From: Chromobacterium haemolyticum DSM 19808
Lineage (GTDB): Bacteria; Pseudomonadota; Gammaproteobacteria; Burkholderiales; Chromobacteriaceae
Assembly (NCBI RefSeq): GCF_000711885.1
Contig: NZ_JONK01000005.1
Coordinates: forward strand, 238,418 to 302,417
Direction of reading: 5' to 3'
DNA: 64,000 nucleotides
Below the pieces are notes generated by a model. That model was given only the letters and a program-made list of their open reading frames with translations, searched no databases and was not told the origin of the DNA. Positions within the stretch are counted from its first letter, which is position 1; every line of letters starts with the position of its first letter. Positions 57,092-64,000 of the stretch are shown piece after piece. Made by a program: the position numbers and the translations under genes.

Positions 57092-58039
57092 TTGTCCAAA
57101 CAGCAGGAAAAGCTGGACCAGGCGGCGCGGGCCGCCTGGCTGTATTACGTGGCGGGCAAGACCCAGAACGAGATCGCCGAGCAGTTGCAAGTGTCGCGCC
57201 AGGTGGCGCAGCGGCTGGTGGCGGCGGCGGTGGACCAGGGCCTGGTCAAGGTGACGGTGGCGCATCCGGTGGCGGCCTGCCTGGCATTGGCGGAAGCCTT
57301 GCGCCAGCGTTTTGGTCTGCAGCTGTGCGAGGTGGTGCCGGCCGACGGCGACGCCCCGGCCGAATTGCGCAAGAAGCTGGCGGTGGCCGGCGCGCGCGTG
57401 TTCGAGAGCTATTTGCAGCAGCCGCGCCCGCTGGTGGTGGCCCTGGGGTCCGGCCGCACGCTCAAGGCCGTGATCGACGAACTGGGCGACATTCACAGCC
57501 CGCAGCACCGGCTGGTGTCGCTGATCGGCACCATCGCCCACGACGGCTGTTCCAACCGCTACGACGTGGCCTTGCCGGCGGCGCAGAAAACCCAGAGCCG
57601 CTACTACCTGCTGCCGGCGCCTTTGTACGCCGACAGCGCCGACGACCGCGCGCAATGGTGCAACCACCGGCTGTACCGCGCGGTGGAGGCGCTGGGCGCG
57701 GAGGCCGACGTGGCCTTCATCGGCATCGGCGCCATTGCGCCGGGCTGCCCCTTGCAGGAGGACGGCTTCCTGGATCCGCAGGAGATTGCCGGGCTGATGG
57801 CGCGTGAAGCGGTGGCGGAGCTGCTGGGCCGGCCGATGGACAGCGCCGGCCGGCTGGTGGGCGAAACGGTGCAGGAGCGGGTAACCAGCCTGGCCTTGAG
57901 GCCGCGGCCGGCCAAACCGGTGATCGCCTTCGCCGGTGGCGAGGACAAGGCGGCCGCCATCCTGGCGGCGCTGCGCGGCGAATGGCTGTCCGGCCTGGTT
58001 ACCGACGAGGCCTGCGCGCGGCGGATATTGGAGGGATGA
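57092..58039 (+). CDS. SorC/DeoR-type sugar-binding regulator of the polyol operon
   Basis: A 315-residue regulator of the SorC family. The N-terminal helix-turn-helix is at about 15-55 (AWLYYVAGKTQNEIAEQLQV, SRQVAQRLVAAAVDQGLV). The rest is the sugar-phosphate-isomerase-like effector domain (LVVALGSGRTLKAVIDEL, ADVAFIGIGAI, GLVTDEACARRIL). It starts at TTG with a strong GAGGAGG upstream. It is divergent from the polyol operon, as DalR/SorC regulators often are, and probably responds to a polyol or a sugar phosphate. Confidence 0.9.
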   Translation: MSKQQEKLDQAARAAWLYYVAGKTQNEIAEQLQVSRQVAQRLVAAAVDQGLVKVTVAHPVAACLALAEALRQRFGLQLCEVVPADGDAPAELRKKLAVAGARVFESYLQQPRPLVVALGSGRTLKAVIDELGDIHSPQHRLVSLIGTIAHDGCSNRYDVALPAAQKTQSRYYLLPAPLYADSADDRAQWCNHRLYRAVEALGAEADVAFIGIGAIAPGCPLQEDGFLDPQEIAGLMAREAVAELLGRPMDSAGRLVGETVQERVTSLALRPRPAKPVIAFAGGEDKAAAILAALRGEWLSGLVTDEACARRILEG

Positions 58040-58112
58040 GGGGCGCCCGCCGCGTGTATCTCCCATGGCGCCAGCGCAGCCCAAGCATCAGGCAATGCGG
58101 GCCGATGGGCGT

Positions 58113-58454
58113 TCAGGACGTTACCGCCTCCAGCTTGGCCGCTGCCAGCTGCAAACGTTGTTGCAAAGGCTCCAGCAAGGCCCACAGCGCCTTGCCGCGC
58201 AGTTGCGCGTTTTCCGTGTGGCGCAGCATCAGCAGCAGCGCGCTCAGCGCCTCGCAGCATTGGCGCAGTTCGTCGGCGATGTCGTCGTAGTGTTCGCAGC
58301 AGCGGGACAGATAGGCCAGTTCAAGGTCGATGGCGGCGAGGGCGGGGTTGTCGCTGCGCTGCGCGTGCAACTGCTGGACGGTCTTGATCAGGCGGGCGGG
58401 CGGTTTGGCCGGCGGCGGTTTGGCGAATCGGGCGAGGAGGTTGCGTATCGGCAT
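58113..58454 (-). CDS. Hypothetical helical protein, 113 residues
   Basis: A soluble, almost entirely helical protein. MPIRNLLARFAKPPPAKPPA is followed by leucine-rich helices (AAIDLELAYLSRCCEHYDDI, ALSALLLMLRHTENAQLRGK, LWALLEPLQQRLQLAAAKLE). AGGAG is 6 bases before the ATG at 58454; the open frame extends upstream with non-coding composition. No family is recognised with confidence. It may associate by coiled coil. Confidence 0.65.
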   Translation of the reverse strand: MPIRNLLARFAKPPPAKPPARLIKTVQQLHAQRSDNPALAAIDLELAYLSRCCEHYDDIADELRQCCEALSALLLMLRHTENAQLRGKALWALLEPLQQRLQLAAAKLEAVTS

Positions 58455-58827
58455 GGAGGCTCCTGGAAGTCCGTTATGGGCTGGCGCGGGGCGTGGTCCG
58501 CTGGGCGGAAGCCGGACCGGCTGGATTCGCGATTTCGAGATGAGCGGCTTAGAATGCACGAATCGCGTCGGAACTCCGGTTCCGCCTTGACCCAAGGGCG
58601 GCCTGGCGGGTGGCCGCGGGGCTTATCCGCTGACTGGTTTGGCTGGCCTTGGCGGCGTTAGCCTGTTGAGTCATTGGCGTGACGCTATCTGACCACGATC
58701 GCGGTTAATTGCAAATGCGAGCGTGGTTCGCAATTTTAAAATATAAACATATTCAATAAAATCAACTCATTGCAGTGGCCGTGAATGTGGTTTTTCCGTC
58801 TATCCGCTTCGTTCCTTGTTGAAGCTG
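58455..58827. other. Intergenic region without a gene
   Basis: I see no supported gene here. The stretch 58725-58790 is AT-rich, and its minus-strand side could hold a promoter. A degenerate repeat copy begins at 58828. Confidence 0.45.
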
Positions 58828-58942
58828 AGAGCCTGTTCAGGGCGCTGGGGGGCTCAAGCGGTACAAGGTGTTGCGGCTGAGGCAGCGGAATGGCGGCGCG
58901 GTACAAGGCGCCATGAAGCGCAGCAGACTTTGAACCGATTCT
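58828..58942 (-). repeat. Dispersed repeat, shortened and diverged reverse copy
   Basis: A 115-base copy from AGAGCCTGTTCAG to TTGAACCGATTCT. The middle is diverged but GCGGCTGAGGCAGCGGAATG and CGCAGCAGACTTTGAAC are recognisable. It ends 13 bases before the start of the CI-like regulator gene. Confidence 0.7.
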
Positions 58943-58955
58943 GAGGGGGTGGATA

Positions 58956-59597
58956 TTGGAATCTCTTGGCAAACGATTGAGGTTTATCCGCGACACGGTG
59001 CTGAAAGAAGCGCGCGACGTCACTGCGCAGAAACTGGGCATATCGCTGGTGTCACTGCAGAACTACGAAGGCGGCACGCGCAAACCGTCCGCCGTGCTGG
59101 TAGCCAAGTTTTCGCGGCTGACCGGCGCGCGGCTGGATTGGCTGCTGTTTGGCGAAGGGGAAGCCTTGCCGGGGGCGACGGGGCCGCGCACCGGCGAACC
59201 CTTGGCGCCGTATGCGCCGCAAGGCGCGCATGTGGAGGTGCCGTGTTACGGCGACGGCGCGGCTCTGCCGCTGGCGCTGGGCTGGCTGGAATCCCGGCTC
59301 AAGTTGCCGGCCGGCCAGCTTGCGGCGGTGGCGGTGGCGGGCGATGCGATGGACGGCGTGTTGAACGATGGCGACCTGGCCCTGATCAACCGGGCGGAAA
59401 CCCAGCCGGGCAGCGGCTTGTACGCGCTGGAGCTGGACGGCGAAGTGGTGGTGCGCCGGGCGCAGAGGCTGCCGGGCGGCAAGCTGGGTTTGTCCAGCGC
59501 CAATGAGGCTTATCCGCCGTTTGAGGTGGACCTGGCCGCGCCGCCGGCGGATTTCTCGGTGTTGGGGCGGGTGGTGTGGCTGGGGCGGCAGGTGTAG
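58956..59597 (+). CDS. CI/LexA-like regulator with XRE HTH and inactive S24 domain
   Basis: A 213-residue regulator with an XRE-type helix-turn-helix (about 5-65; TAQKLGISLVSLQNYEGGTR) and a C-terminal S24/LexA-type domain (about 95-210). The usual catalytic Ser in GDSM is Ala131 (VAGDAMDG), and the usual Lys is Arg167 (VVVRRAQRLPGG), so self-cleavage should be impossible. It would dimerise but not respond to RecA by autolysis. The start is TTG with a G-rich site upstream. It resembles phage repressors, but no prophage genes adjoin it. Confidence 0.82.
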   Translation: MESLGKRLRFIRDTVLKEARDVTAQKLGISLVSLQNYEGGTRKPSAVLVAKFSRLTGARLDWLLFGEGEALPGATGPRTGEPLAPYAPQGAHVEVPCYGDGAALPLALGWLESRLKLPAGQLAAVAVAGDAMDGVLNDGDLALINRAETQPGSGLYALELDGEVVVRRAQRLPGGKLGLSSANEAYPPFEVDLAAPPADFSVLGRVVWLGRQV

Positions 59598-59600
59598 CGC

Positions 59601-60128
59601 TCACCCCATCATTTTTTGCCACCACCAGCGCCAGCGCGCCATCGGTTTGCCGTCGGCGTTCAGCGGCCGGCCGTCGTCGGCGAAGCGTTCCGGCGGCCCC
59701 AGCGGTTTGCCCTCGATGAAGTTCTGCCGTTCCGCCAACGCGCCGTTGGGGTGGTAGCGCTGTTGCAGGCCGTGCTTGAGGCCGTTGCGGTAGACCGCCA
59801 GCTCCGCCGCCTGGCCGTTGGGAAACAGGGTGCGGGTTTCGCCGTGCGGCAGGCCGTGGCGGTAATGAGCCTGGCGTTGCAGCGCGCCCTCCGGCGACCA
59901 ATACTGCGCGGCGCCGTGCAGCTGGCCGCATTGGTAATGCAGCTGGGCCGAGGGCTGGCCGCTGGGGTGCAGCAGGGTGGCCGGGCCGTGCAGCTGGCCG
60001 TCCTGGTAGTGGAAGCGCGCCAGCGGCGCGCCGGCCTGCTCGATGCGCGCCGGGCCTTGCAGCTTGCCGTCGCCCAGCTGGCCGACGAAGCGCTGCTGGT
60101 CTTGCTGGATGTCTATCGGTTCCGCCAT
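59601..60128 (-). CDS. MORN/YwqK-like repeat protein downstream of vgrG
   Basis: A 175-residue protein built of about six MORN-like repeats with spacing near 21 residues (LQGPARIEQAGAPLARFHYQ, DGQLHGPATLLHPSGQ, CGQLHGAAQYWSPEGALQ, HGLPHGETRTLFPNGQ, NGLKHGLQQRYHPNGALAE). Such antitoxin-type repeat proteins are often encoded beside VgrG genes and may act as an adaptor or immunity protein, or as cargo. The ATG lies four bases after the vgrG stop, so translation is coupled. There is no signal peptide. Confidence 0.8.
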   Translation of the reverse strand: MAEPIDIQQDQQRFVGQLGDGKLQGPARIEQAGAPLARFHYQDGQLHGPATLLHPSGQPSAQLHYQCGQLHGAAQYWSPEGALQRQAHYRHGLPHGETRTLFPNGQAAELAVYRNGLKHGLQQRYHPNGALAERQNFIEGKPLGPPERFADDGRPLNADGKPMARWRWWWQKMMG

Positions 60129-60132
60129 CGCA

Positions 60133-62139
60133 TCAGTTCTGCTGGATCAGCCCGCCCTTGAGGGTGAGCATGCCGCCGCCGTCCACCGTCTGGCTGGCGC
60201 TGGCCTTGTTGGTTAGCGACACCCCGGCGTCGTTGGTCAGCGTGGTGCCGGCTTTATTGGTCAGCTCGGTGCCCGCCTGGTTGGTGAGTCCGGTGCCGGC
60301 CTTGTTGGTAAGACTGGTGCCGGCCTGGGCGGTGTAGGCGGCGTCGCTCTTGGCGGTGAAGGCGCCGCCGCTTTGCAGGGTGAGGGTGCCGCTGACCTTG
60401 ATGGTGAGGTTGCCGTCCACGGTCAGCGTGTAGTTGCCGCTGACCTTGTGTTCGTGATTGCCGCCGGTGCTGTGGCTCTGGTCGCCCTCCACCTTGACGG
60501 TGCGCTTGCCCTTGACGTTGAGGGTTTCATTGCCGGTTTTCACTTCCACCGTGCGGTTGCCCTTGTCCACGCTGAGGCTGTCGTTGCCCTCGGTGACGCT
60601 GCGCTTGCGCTCGTTCTTCACCACCAGGGTTTCATCGTGGCCCACGTCGGCGGCCACGTCGTTGAGCACTTTCACTGTGTAGTTCTTCTGGGCCTGGAAG
60701 AACACTTCCTCCTTGTCTTTGCTGTCGTCGAAGCGCAATTCGTTGAAGCCGCCGCCGCCTTTTGTCGAGTTGGTCTTGAGGCCGGACTGCGCCTGCTTGG
60801 CCGGCAGTTCGTAGGGCAGCGCGTTGTCGCCGTTGTAGACGCAGCCGCTGACCAGCGGCTTGTCCGGGTCGCCGTCGATGAAGCTGACAATCACCTCCTG
60901 GCCGATGCGCGGGATGAACTGCATGCCAAAGCCCTTGCCGCTCCACGGCTGCATCACCCGCAGCCAGCAGGAGCTGGATTCGTCGTCCTTGCCGTCGCGG
61001 TCCCAGGGGAATTGCACTTTGACGCGGCCGTATTTATCGGTCCAGATCTCCTCGCCGGCCTTGCCCACCACCTTGGCCACCTGCGGGTGCATCACCGGCT
61101 TGGGGGTGAGCCGCGGCGGGCGGTAGGGGGTGGCCTTGGGGATGGCGGCGAAGCGGTTGCGGTAATGCTGCTGGCCGGCCTCGTGGCTGACGCGGGTTAT
61201 TACCCAGGCGATATTGCAGGCTGGGTCCGGGTGGCCGCTCAGGGTGAAGCAGTGGCCGGGAATCAGCCAGCGGCAGTCGCTGTCGCCCACCAGTTCCACT
61301 TCCTCGGCGCGCAGGCCGTCGCTGCGCTGCTTGGCCAGCGCGTCGCCGTCGGCCTTCTTGGCGTAGCCGCCCGGGTATTGGTAGAGATTGGGCAGGTCGG
61401 ATTTGGCCAGCGCCTGCGCGTACAGCGAGGCGCTGGCGGTGGTGAATTCGTAATCGCCGGCGCGGTAGCCGCCGGCCACCGCCTGGCGGCTGATGCCGGC
61501 GCTGCGCACGCCTTCCAGCTCGCGCCCGCCCAGGTCCTGGCCCAGGTAGGGGATTTTGGCGTTATTGGGGCAGTCCGGGAAATGGCTGTTGCCGTCCGCC
61601 AGCACCAGGGTGTGCTTGCCGTCGGCGTGGGTGAAGAACCAGAAGATGCCGGCGTCTTCCAGCAGCCGCATCACAAAATTGAGATCGCTTTCGCCAAATT
61701 GCACGCAGTACTCGCGCTTGGGGTAAGTCGCATCCAGTTTCAGCTGGTAATCGCTGAAGCCGTGGCCGGCGAACACCGCTTTTACGATGTCCGGCACGCT
61801 CTGGTTCTGGAAGATGCGGTTGTTGCCGGCCAGGCTCAGCCACCACAGCCAGGGCCGTAGCGTTACGCTGTAGTGGTCCGCGGTGGCGTCGCCCGGCAGC
61901 TGGCGTATCGCCGCGCACAGGCCGTCTAGCGGCCGGGTGTCGTCGTCGCGGCGCAGGCTCAGCGTCAGGTGGGAGGCCACCGCTTTGTCCAGCGTCAGCG
62001 CGCTGTCGCTGAAGCCGGCCAGGGTGAAGCTGCCCAGCGCGTTCAGCGCCTCGTCGCCGGACAGGCTGTCCGGGTACAGCTCTTTCAGCGCGGAGGTGCT
62101 CAGCGAGAGCGGGGTGGTTTTGTCGGAGGGGCGGGGCAT
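60133..62139 (-). CDS. vgrG: Type VI secretion spike protein VgrG (TssI)
   Basis: A 668-residue VgrG. The N-terminal gp27-like region includes YCVQFGESDLNFVMRLLEDA and FFTHADGKHTL; the gp5-like OB fold is at about 350-430 (WTDKYGRVKVQFPWDRDGK, VMQPWSGKGFGMQFIPRIGQ, VSGCVYNGDN). The beta-helical needle follows with GNRTVEVKTGNETLNV-type repeats. The C terminus ends in several copies of an AGTxLTNK-like unit and a beta-strand end, with no large effector domain. It works with the ClpV encoded upstream and probably with PAAR proteins. The ribosome site is weak. Confidence 0.95.
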   Translation of the reverse strand: MPRPSDKTTPLSLSTSALKELYPDSLSGDEALNALGSFTLAGFSDSALTLDKAVASHLTLSLRRDDDTRPLDGLCAAIRQLPGDATADHYSVTLRPWLWWLSLAGNNRIFQNQSVPDIVKAVFAGHGFSDYQLKLDATYPKREYCVQFGESDLNFVMRLLEDAGIFWFFTHADGKHTLVLADGNSHFPDCPNNAKIPYLGQDLGGRELEGVRSAGISRQAVAGGYRAGDYEFTTASASLYAQALAKSDLPNLYQYPGGYAKKADGDALAKQRSDGLRAEEVELVGDSDCRWLIPGHCFTLSGHPDPACNIAWVITRVSHEAGQQHYRNRFAAIPKATPYRPPRLTPKPVMHPQVAKVVGKAGEEIWTDKYGRVKVQFPWDRDGKDDESSSCWLRVMQPWSGKGFGMQFIPRIGQEVIVSFIDGDPDKPLVSGCVYNGDNALPYELPAKQAQSGLKTNSTKGGGGFNELRFDDSKDKEEVFFQAQKNYTVKVLNDVAADVGHDETLVVKNERKRSVTEGNDSLSVDKGNRTVEVKTGNETLNVKGKRTVKVEGDQSHSTGGNHEHKVSGNYTLTVDGNLTIKVSGTLTLQSGGAFTAKSDAAYTAQAGTSLTNKAGTGLTNQAGTELTNKAGTTLTNDAGVSLTNKASASQTVDGGGMLTLKGGLIQQN

Positions 62140-62354
62140 GGTGGTTTAGTGAGTTGCGTTCATTTTATGGGTGAAGGGGCAAGCCCAACGTTAAGTCGCT
62201 TTTGGATGGCGAGTAGTAAATGTCGGGCTTCATTGCATTCAGCCCAGCCTACGGCCCTGTCATCTGTGATATCGGTACATTCTTGATATCCCTTGATCCG
62301 CTGGGCGTGGCGAGCACACCTTGACAGTGAAAAGGTAGATTTATTTTTGGTAAA
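62140..62354. repeat. Intergenic region with a short REP-like repeat
   Basis: No gene is seen. At 62221-62254 the minus strand reads CCGTAGGCTGGGCTGAATGC followed by AATGAAGCCCGACA, which matches the general GTAGGxTGGGxT...AxCCCxAC motif found as scattered intergenic repeats in many Proteobacteria. GATATC occurs twice as an inverted pair at about 62269-62299. Confidence 0.4.
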
Positions 62355-62519
62355 CTAGTGTGTAATTAAATAAATTTGCCACTTTCTTATTTGTTCGTTT
62401 TCCAAATCAACCCGGGTAATAAGAGGGGGTGCAAATGTAAGGATGTCAACAAATAAATCGGTTATCTCCTTCCGGGTTATTTGATAGGTGGTCGTGTCTG
62501 GTTCGACATATAAGGTCAC
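62355..62519 (-). CDS. Small putative gene, 54 residues
   Basis: A minus-strand open frame of 54 codons from a GTG (TTG three bases earlier is also possible) that reads like a true protein: VTLYVEPDTTTYQITRKEIT, then DLFVDILTFAPPLITRVDLE and NEQIRKWQIYLITH. It starts 43 bases after the stop of the Nudix-like gene and shares its AT-rich codon use. No clear ribosome site is seen, so it may be the 3' remnant of a longer gene. No family is recognised. Confidence 0.4.
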   Translation of the reverse strand: MTLYVEPDTTTYQITRKEITDLFVDILTFAPPLITRVDLENEQIRKWQIYLITH

Positions 62520-62562
62520 CAAAAATTAAGCAGCGACAGAATTAAAGTTGATAATTGAAGAG

Positions 62563-63144
62563 TTATGGCCAAACTTTTATGCCTGGGCAAATAGTGGGGA
62601 AAATGTTTGTAAGCCAATACTGAATGGCTTCCAGCGTATGACTGTTAAGAAAATTCTTGGCCCCTCCGCTCGTGGTTTTGCCTCCTGTTAAAGAAATTAG
62701 ATGTTCGGCCAAGGTATTTCTGTTTTTCGCGTATTTTTTGAGATGCAGAGCAGAAACTCCAATTATGTCCTTCAGTTCATCACCTGGGCCTGCATGTAAG
62801 TCGCCTATGGGGCCGTGAGAGTGGAAGGCCCAATAAAATTTATAGTTTGAAAAAGAGCGGAATAAATTTGCGCTAGCGGTCATCACAAACGTTCCCTTAC
62901 TTTCTTCTTTTAGTTCTCTAATTATTGTCTGTTTGTCGTTTTCTCTTATATTTTGTCGCCCACCAAATAGACAAGGCATTCCTGGGTATTCTTTCCATGT
63001 GTCCGATTTTACACCGAAATATATAATTCCGTCGTCATCATCAATTTTTTCGAACAGGAGCACATAACATCGTGTAACTATTACTAGTGATATGTCCTCT
63101 TCATATTGATGGAACTTATTTTTTTTGCCGCCAGATAATATCAT
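62563..63144 (-). CDS. Nudix-like protein in an AT-rich islet between clpV and vgrG
   Basis: A 193-residue protein with a Nudix-box-like segment GGRQNIRENDKQTIIRELKE followed by ESKG, which fits GX5EX7REUXEE but has an extra residue before the last Gly. Nudix enzymes split nucleoside diphosphate-linked compounds. MILSGGKKNKFHQYEEDI is the N terminus, with no signal peptide. AGGAG lies 7 bases before the ATG. The gene is far more AT-rich than clpV and vgrG on its sides, a sign of acquisition. It could be a secreted effector or unrelated cargo. Confidence 0.65.
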   Translation of the reverse strand: MILSGGKKNKFHQYEEDISLVIVTRCYVLLFEKIDDDDGIIYFGVKSDTWKEYPGMPCLFGGRQNIRENDKQTIIRELKEESKGTFVMTASANLFRSFSNYKFYWAFHSHGPIGDLHAGPGDELKDIIGVSALHLKKYAKNRNTLAEHLISLTGGKTTSGGAKNFLNSHTLEAIQYWLTNIFPTICPGIKVWP

Positions 63145-63208
63145 TGGGTGCTCCTTACTTGGATTAGGTTTTAAATATATGGCTCATTAACGTAATTTGG
63201 TGTGGCGC

Positions 63209-64000
63209 TCACTCCAACACCCACTCCGCCAACTTCCCCGTCACCTGTGCCATCAACACGTTCTCGATATCCCGCGCGCCGGCAGAGCTGCATTTAGCCA
63301 AAACCGCTTTCACAATGGCCGGATCGAAATCGAATTGTTTCCCTGTTGCCGCCTTATAGCGGGCCTGGAGTTTTTCCAGCTTGTTGATCACGATGTTTTC
63401 CAATGTTCGTTCCGCCAGCGGCGGGTAGGGCACCACGGTCATGCGGGCGAGGAAGGCGGGGCGGAAGGTTTGTAACAGCGTCTTGCGCAGGCGCTCGTCG
63501 AACAGCTGGGTGGCGAGTTGTTCGCCTGGCGTGGTTTGCAATAGCTCCGCCCCCACATTGCTGGTGGCCAGGATGATGGTGTTGTTGAAGTCCACCGTCA
63601 GGCCGGTGCCGTCTTCCATGACTCCCTTGTCGAACAGGTTGTAGAAGGCTTCCAGCACGTCCGGGTGGGCTTTTTCGATTTCGTCCAGCAGCACCACGCT
63701 GTAGGGCTTGCGGCGTACCGCCTCGGTCAGCACGCCGCCCTGGCCGTAGCCGACATAGCCGGGCGGCGCGCCCTTGAGCTGGCTGACGCTGTGGGCTTCC
63801 TGGTATTCCGCAAGGTTGACCACGATCAGATTGCGTTCGCCTCCGTAGAGCGCGTCGGCCAGCGCGTAGGCAGTTTCGGTCTTGCCCACGCCGGTGGGGC
63901 CGAGCAGCAGGAACACGCCCACCGGTTTGCCGGGGTCGGTCAGGCCGGCGCGGTAGGCCTGGATGCGTTGGGCGATCTTGCCCAGCGCGGCCGGCTGGCC
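63209..64000 (-). CDS. clpV: Type VI secretion AAA+ ATPase ClpV (TssH), 3' part
   Basis: The last 263 residues of ClpV; the 5' part lies beyond the window. The second AAA+ domain shows Walker A GPTGVGKTE, the pore-loop region KGAPPGYVGYGQGG, Walker B VVLLDEIEKAHPDV, sensor ATSNVGAE and the arginine-finger region FRPAFLARM. ClpV unfolds the contracted VipA/VipB (TssB/C) sheath for recycling. VAYLQ-type details needed for subtype are outside the window. The T6SS type is supported by vgrG downstream. Confidence 0.9.
   Translation of the reverse strand, partial: GQPAALGKIAQRIQAYRAGLTDPGKPVGVFLLLGPTGVGKTETAYALADALYGGERNLIVVNLAEYQEAHSVSQLKGAPPGYVGYGQGGVLTEAVRRKPYSVVLLDEIEKAHPDVLEAFYNLFDKGVMEDGTGLTVDFNNTIILATSNVGAELLQTTPGEQLATQLFDERLRKTLLQTFRPAFLARMTVVPYPPLAERTLENIVINKLEKLQARYKAATGKQFDFDPAIVKAVLAKCSSAGARDIENVLMAQVTGKLAEWVLE

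Noticed and set aside
60373-61860. A 495-codon frame antisense to vgrG
   Set aside because: Val/Ala/His/Gln-rich shadow of a clear VgrG gene. It has no recognisable motif or start signal.
58956-63144. A prophage, suggested by the CI-like regulator and gp27/gp5-like VgrG
   Set aside because: No integrase, capsid, terminase or lysis genes; the VgrG and ClpV belong to type VI secretion.

Overview
The window is GC-rich DNA from a Betaproteobacterium, most likely Chromobacterium or a close relative in the Neisseriales. I infer this from the RNase E/RluC/PyrD types, the H-NS-type protein, the LUD-type lactate operon, the C-P lyase genes, the type VI secretion parts and the many copies of one intergenic repeat. 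The genus is inferred from gene content only. I see no rRNA, CRISPR array, prophage or complete insertion sequence.

Layout: 0.2-6.3 kb is a minus-strand housekeeping run (SlyB-like lipoprotein, PyrD, nitroreductase, MotD, SppA, Rieske protein, HAD phosphatase, RluC). 6.3-9.7 kb holds rne behind a long non-coding leader. 9.8-14.1 kb has tRNA-Asn, a histidine kinase with an overlapping REC-PAS-PAS-GGDEF regulator, tRNA-Ala and an H-NS family gene. 14.4-22.9 kb is a lactate module: LldR diverges from lutA-lutC-lutB-dld-lldP, with two clean LldR-type operators. 23.1-26.0 kb is an AT-richer islet with a ToxR-like membrane regulator, its small partner, a small frameshifted gene and little else.

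26.3-34.0 kb is a C-P lyase phosphonate locus: phnGHIJKLM on the minus strand, divergent from phnF, a DUF1045 2H-phosphoesterase and phnN. At 38.1-42.0 kb lies a 2-aminoethylphosphonate-type importer (phnS, phnT, fused permease). A 10-base element is shared by both promoters. Between them are a small unknown gene, a diguanylate cyclase and a TetR/PhlG-like hydrolase pair. 42.0-47.0 kb is a string of single genes separated by repeats (PAAR-like DUF4280, PraB-like secreted protein, solute-binding protein, Tat-exported agmatine deiminase, LysR). 47.1-58.0 kb is a polyol catabolic operon (SDR, ABC importer, HAD phosphatase, mannitol/arabinitol dehydrogenase, xylulokinase, fructokinase) controlled by a SorC-type regulator. 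58.1-64.0 kb has a CI-like regulator without S24 catalytic residues, a MORN-like protein, VgrG, an AT-rich Nudix-like gene with a small ORF behind it, and the 3' part of clpV, cut by the window edge.

The most distinctive feature is a dispersed element of about 142 bp with terminal inverted repeats, present in about twelve full, partial or degenerate copies. In six cases one end of it contributes bases to the stop codon of the neighbouring gene, mostly with the same element end. Three single genes are each bracketed by two copies in the same orientation.
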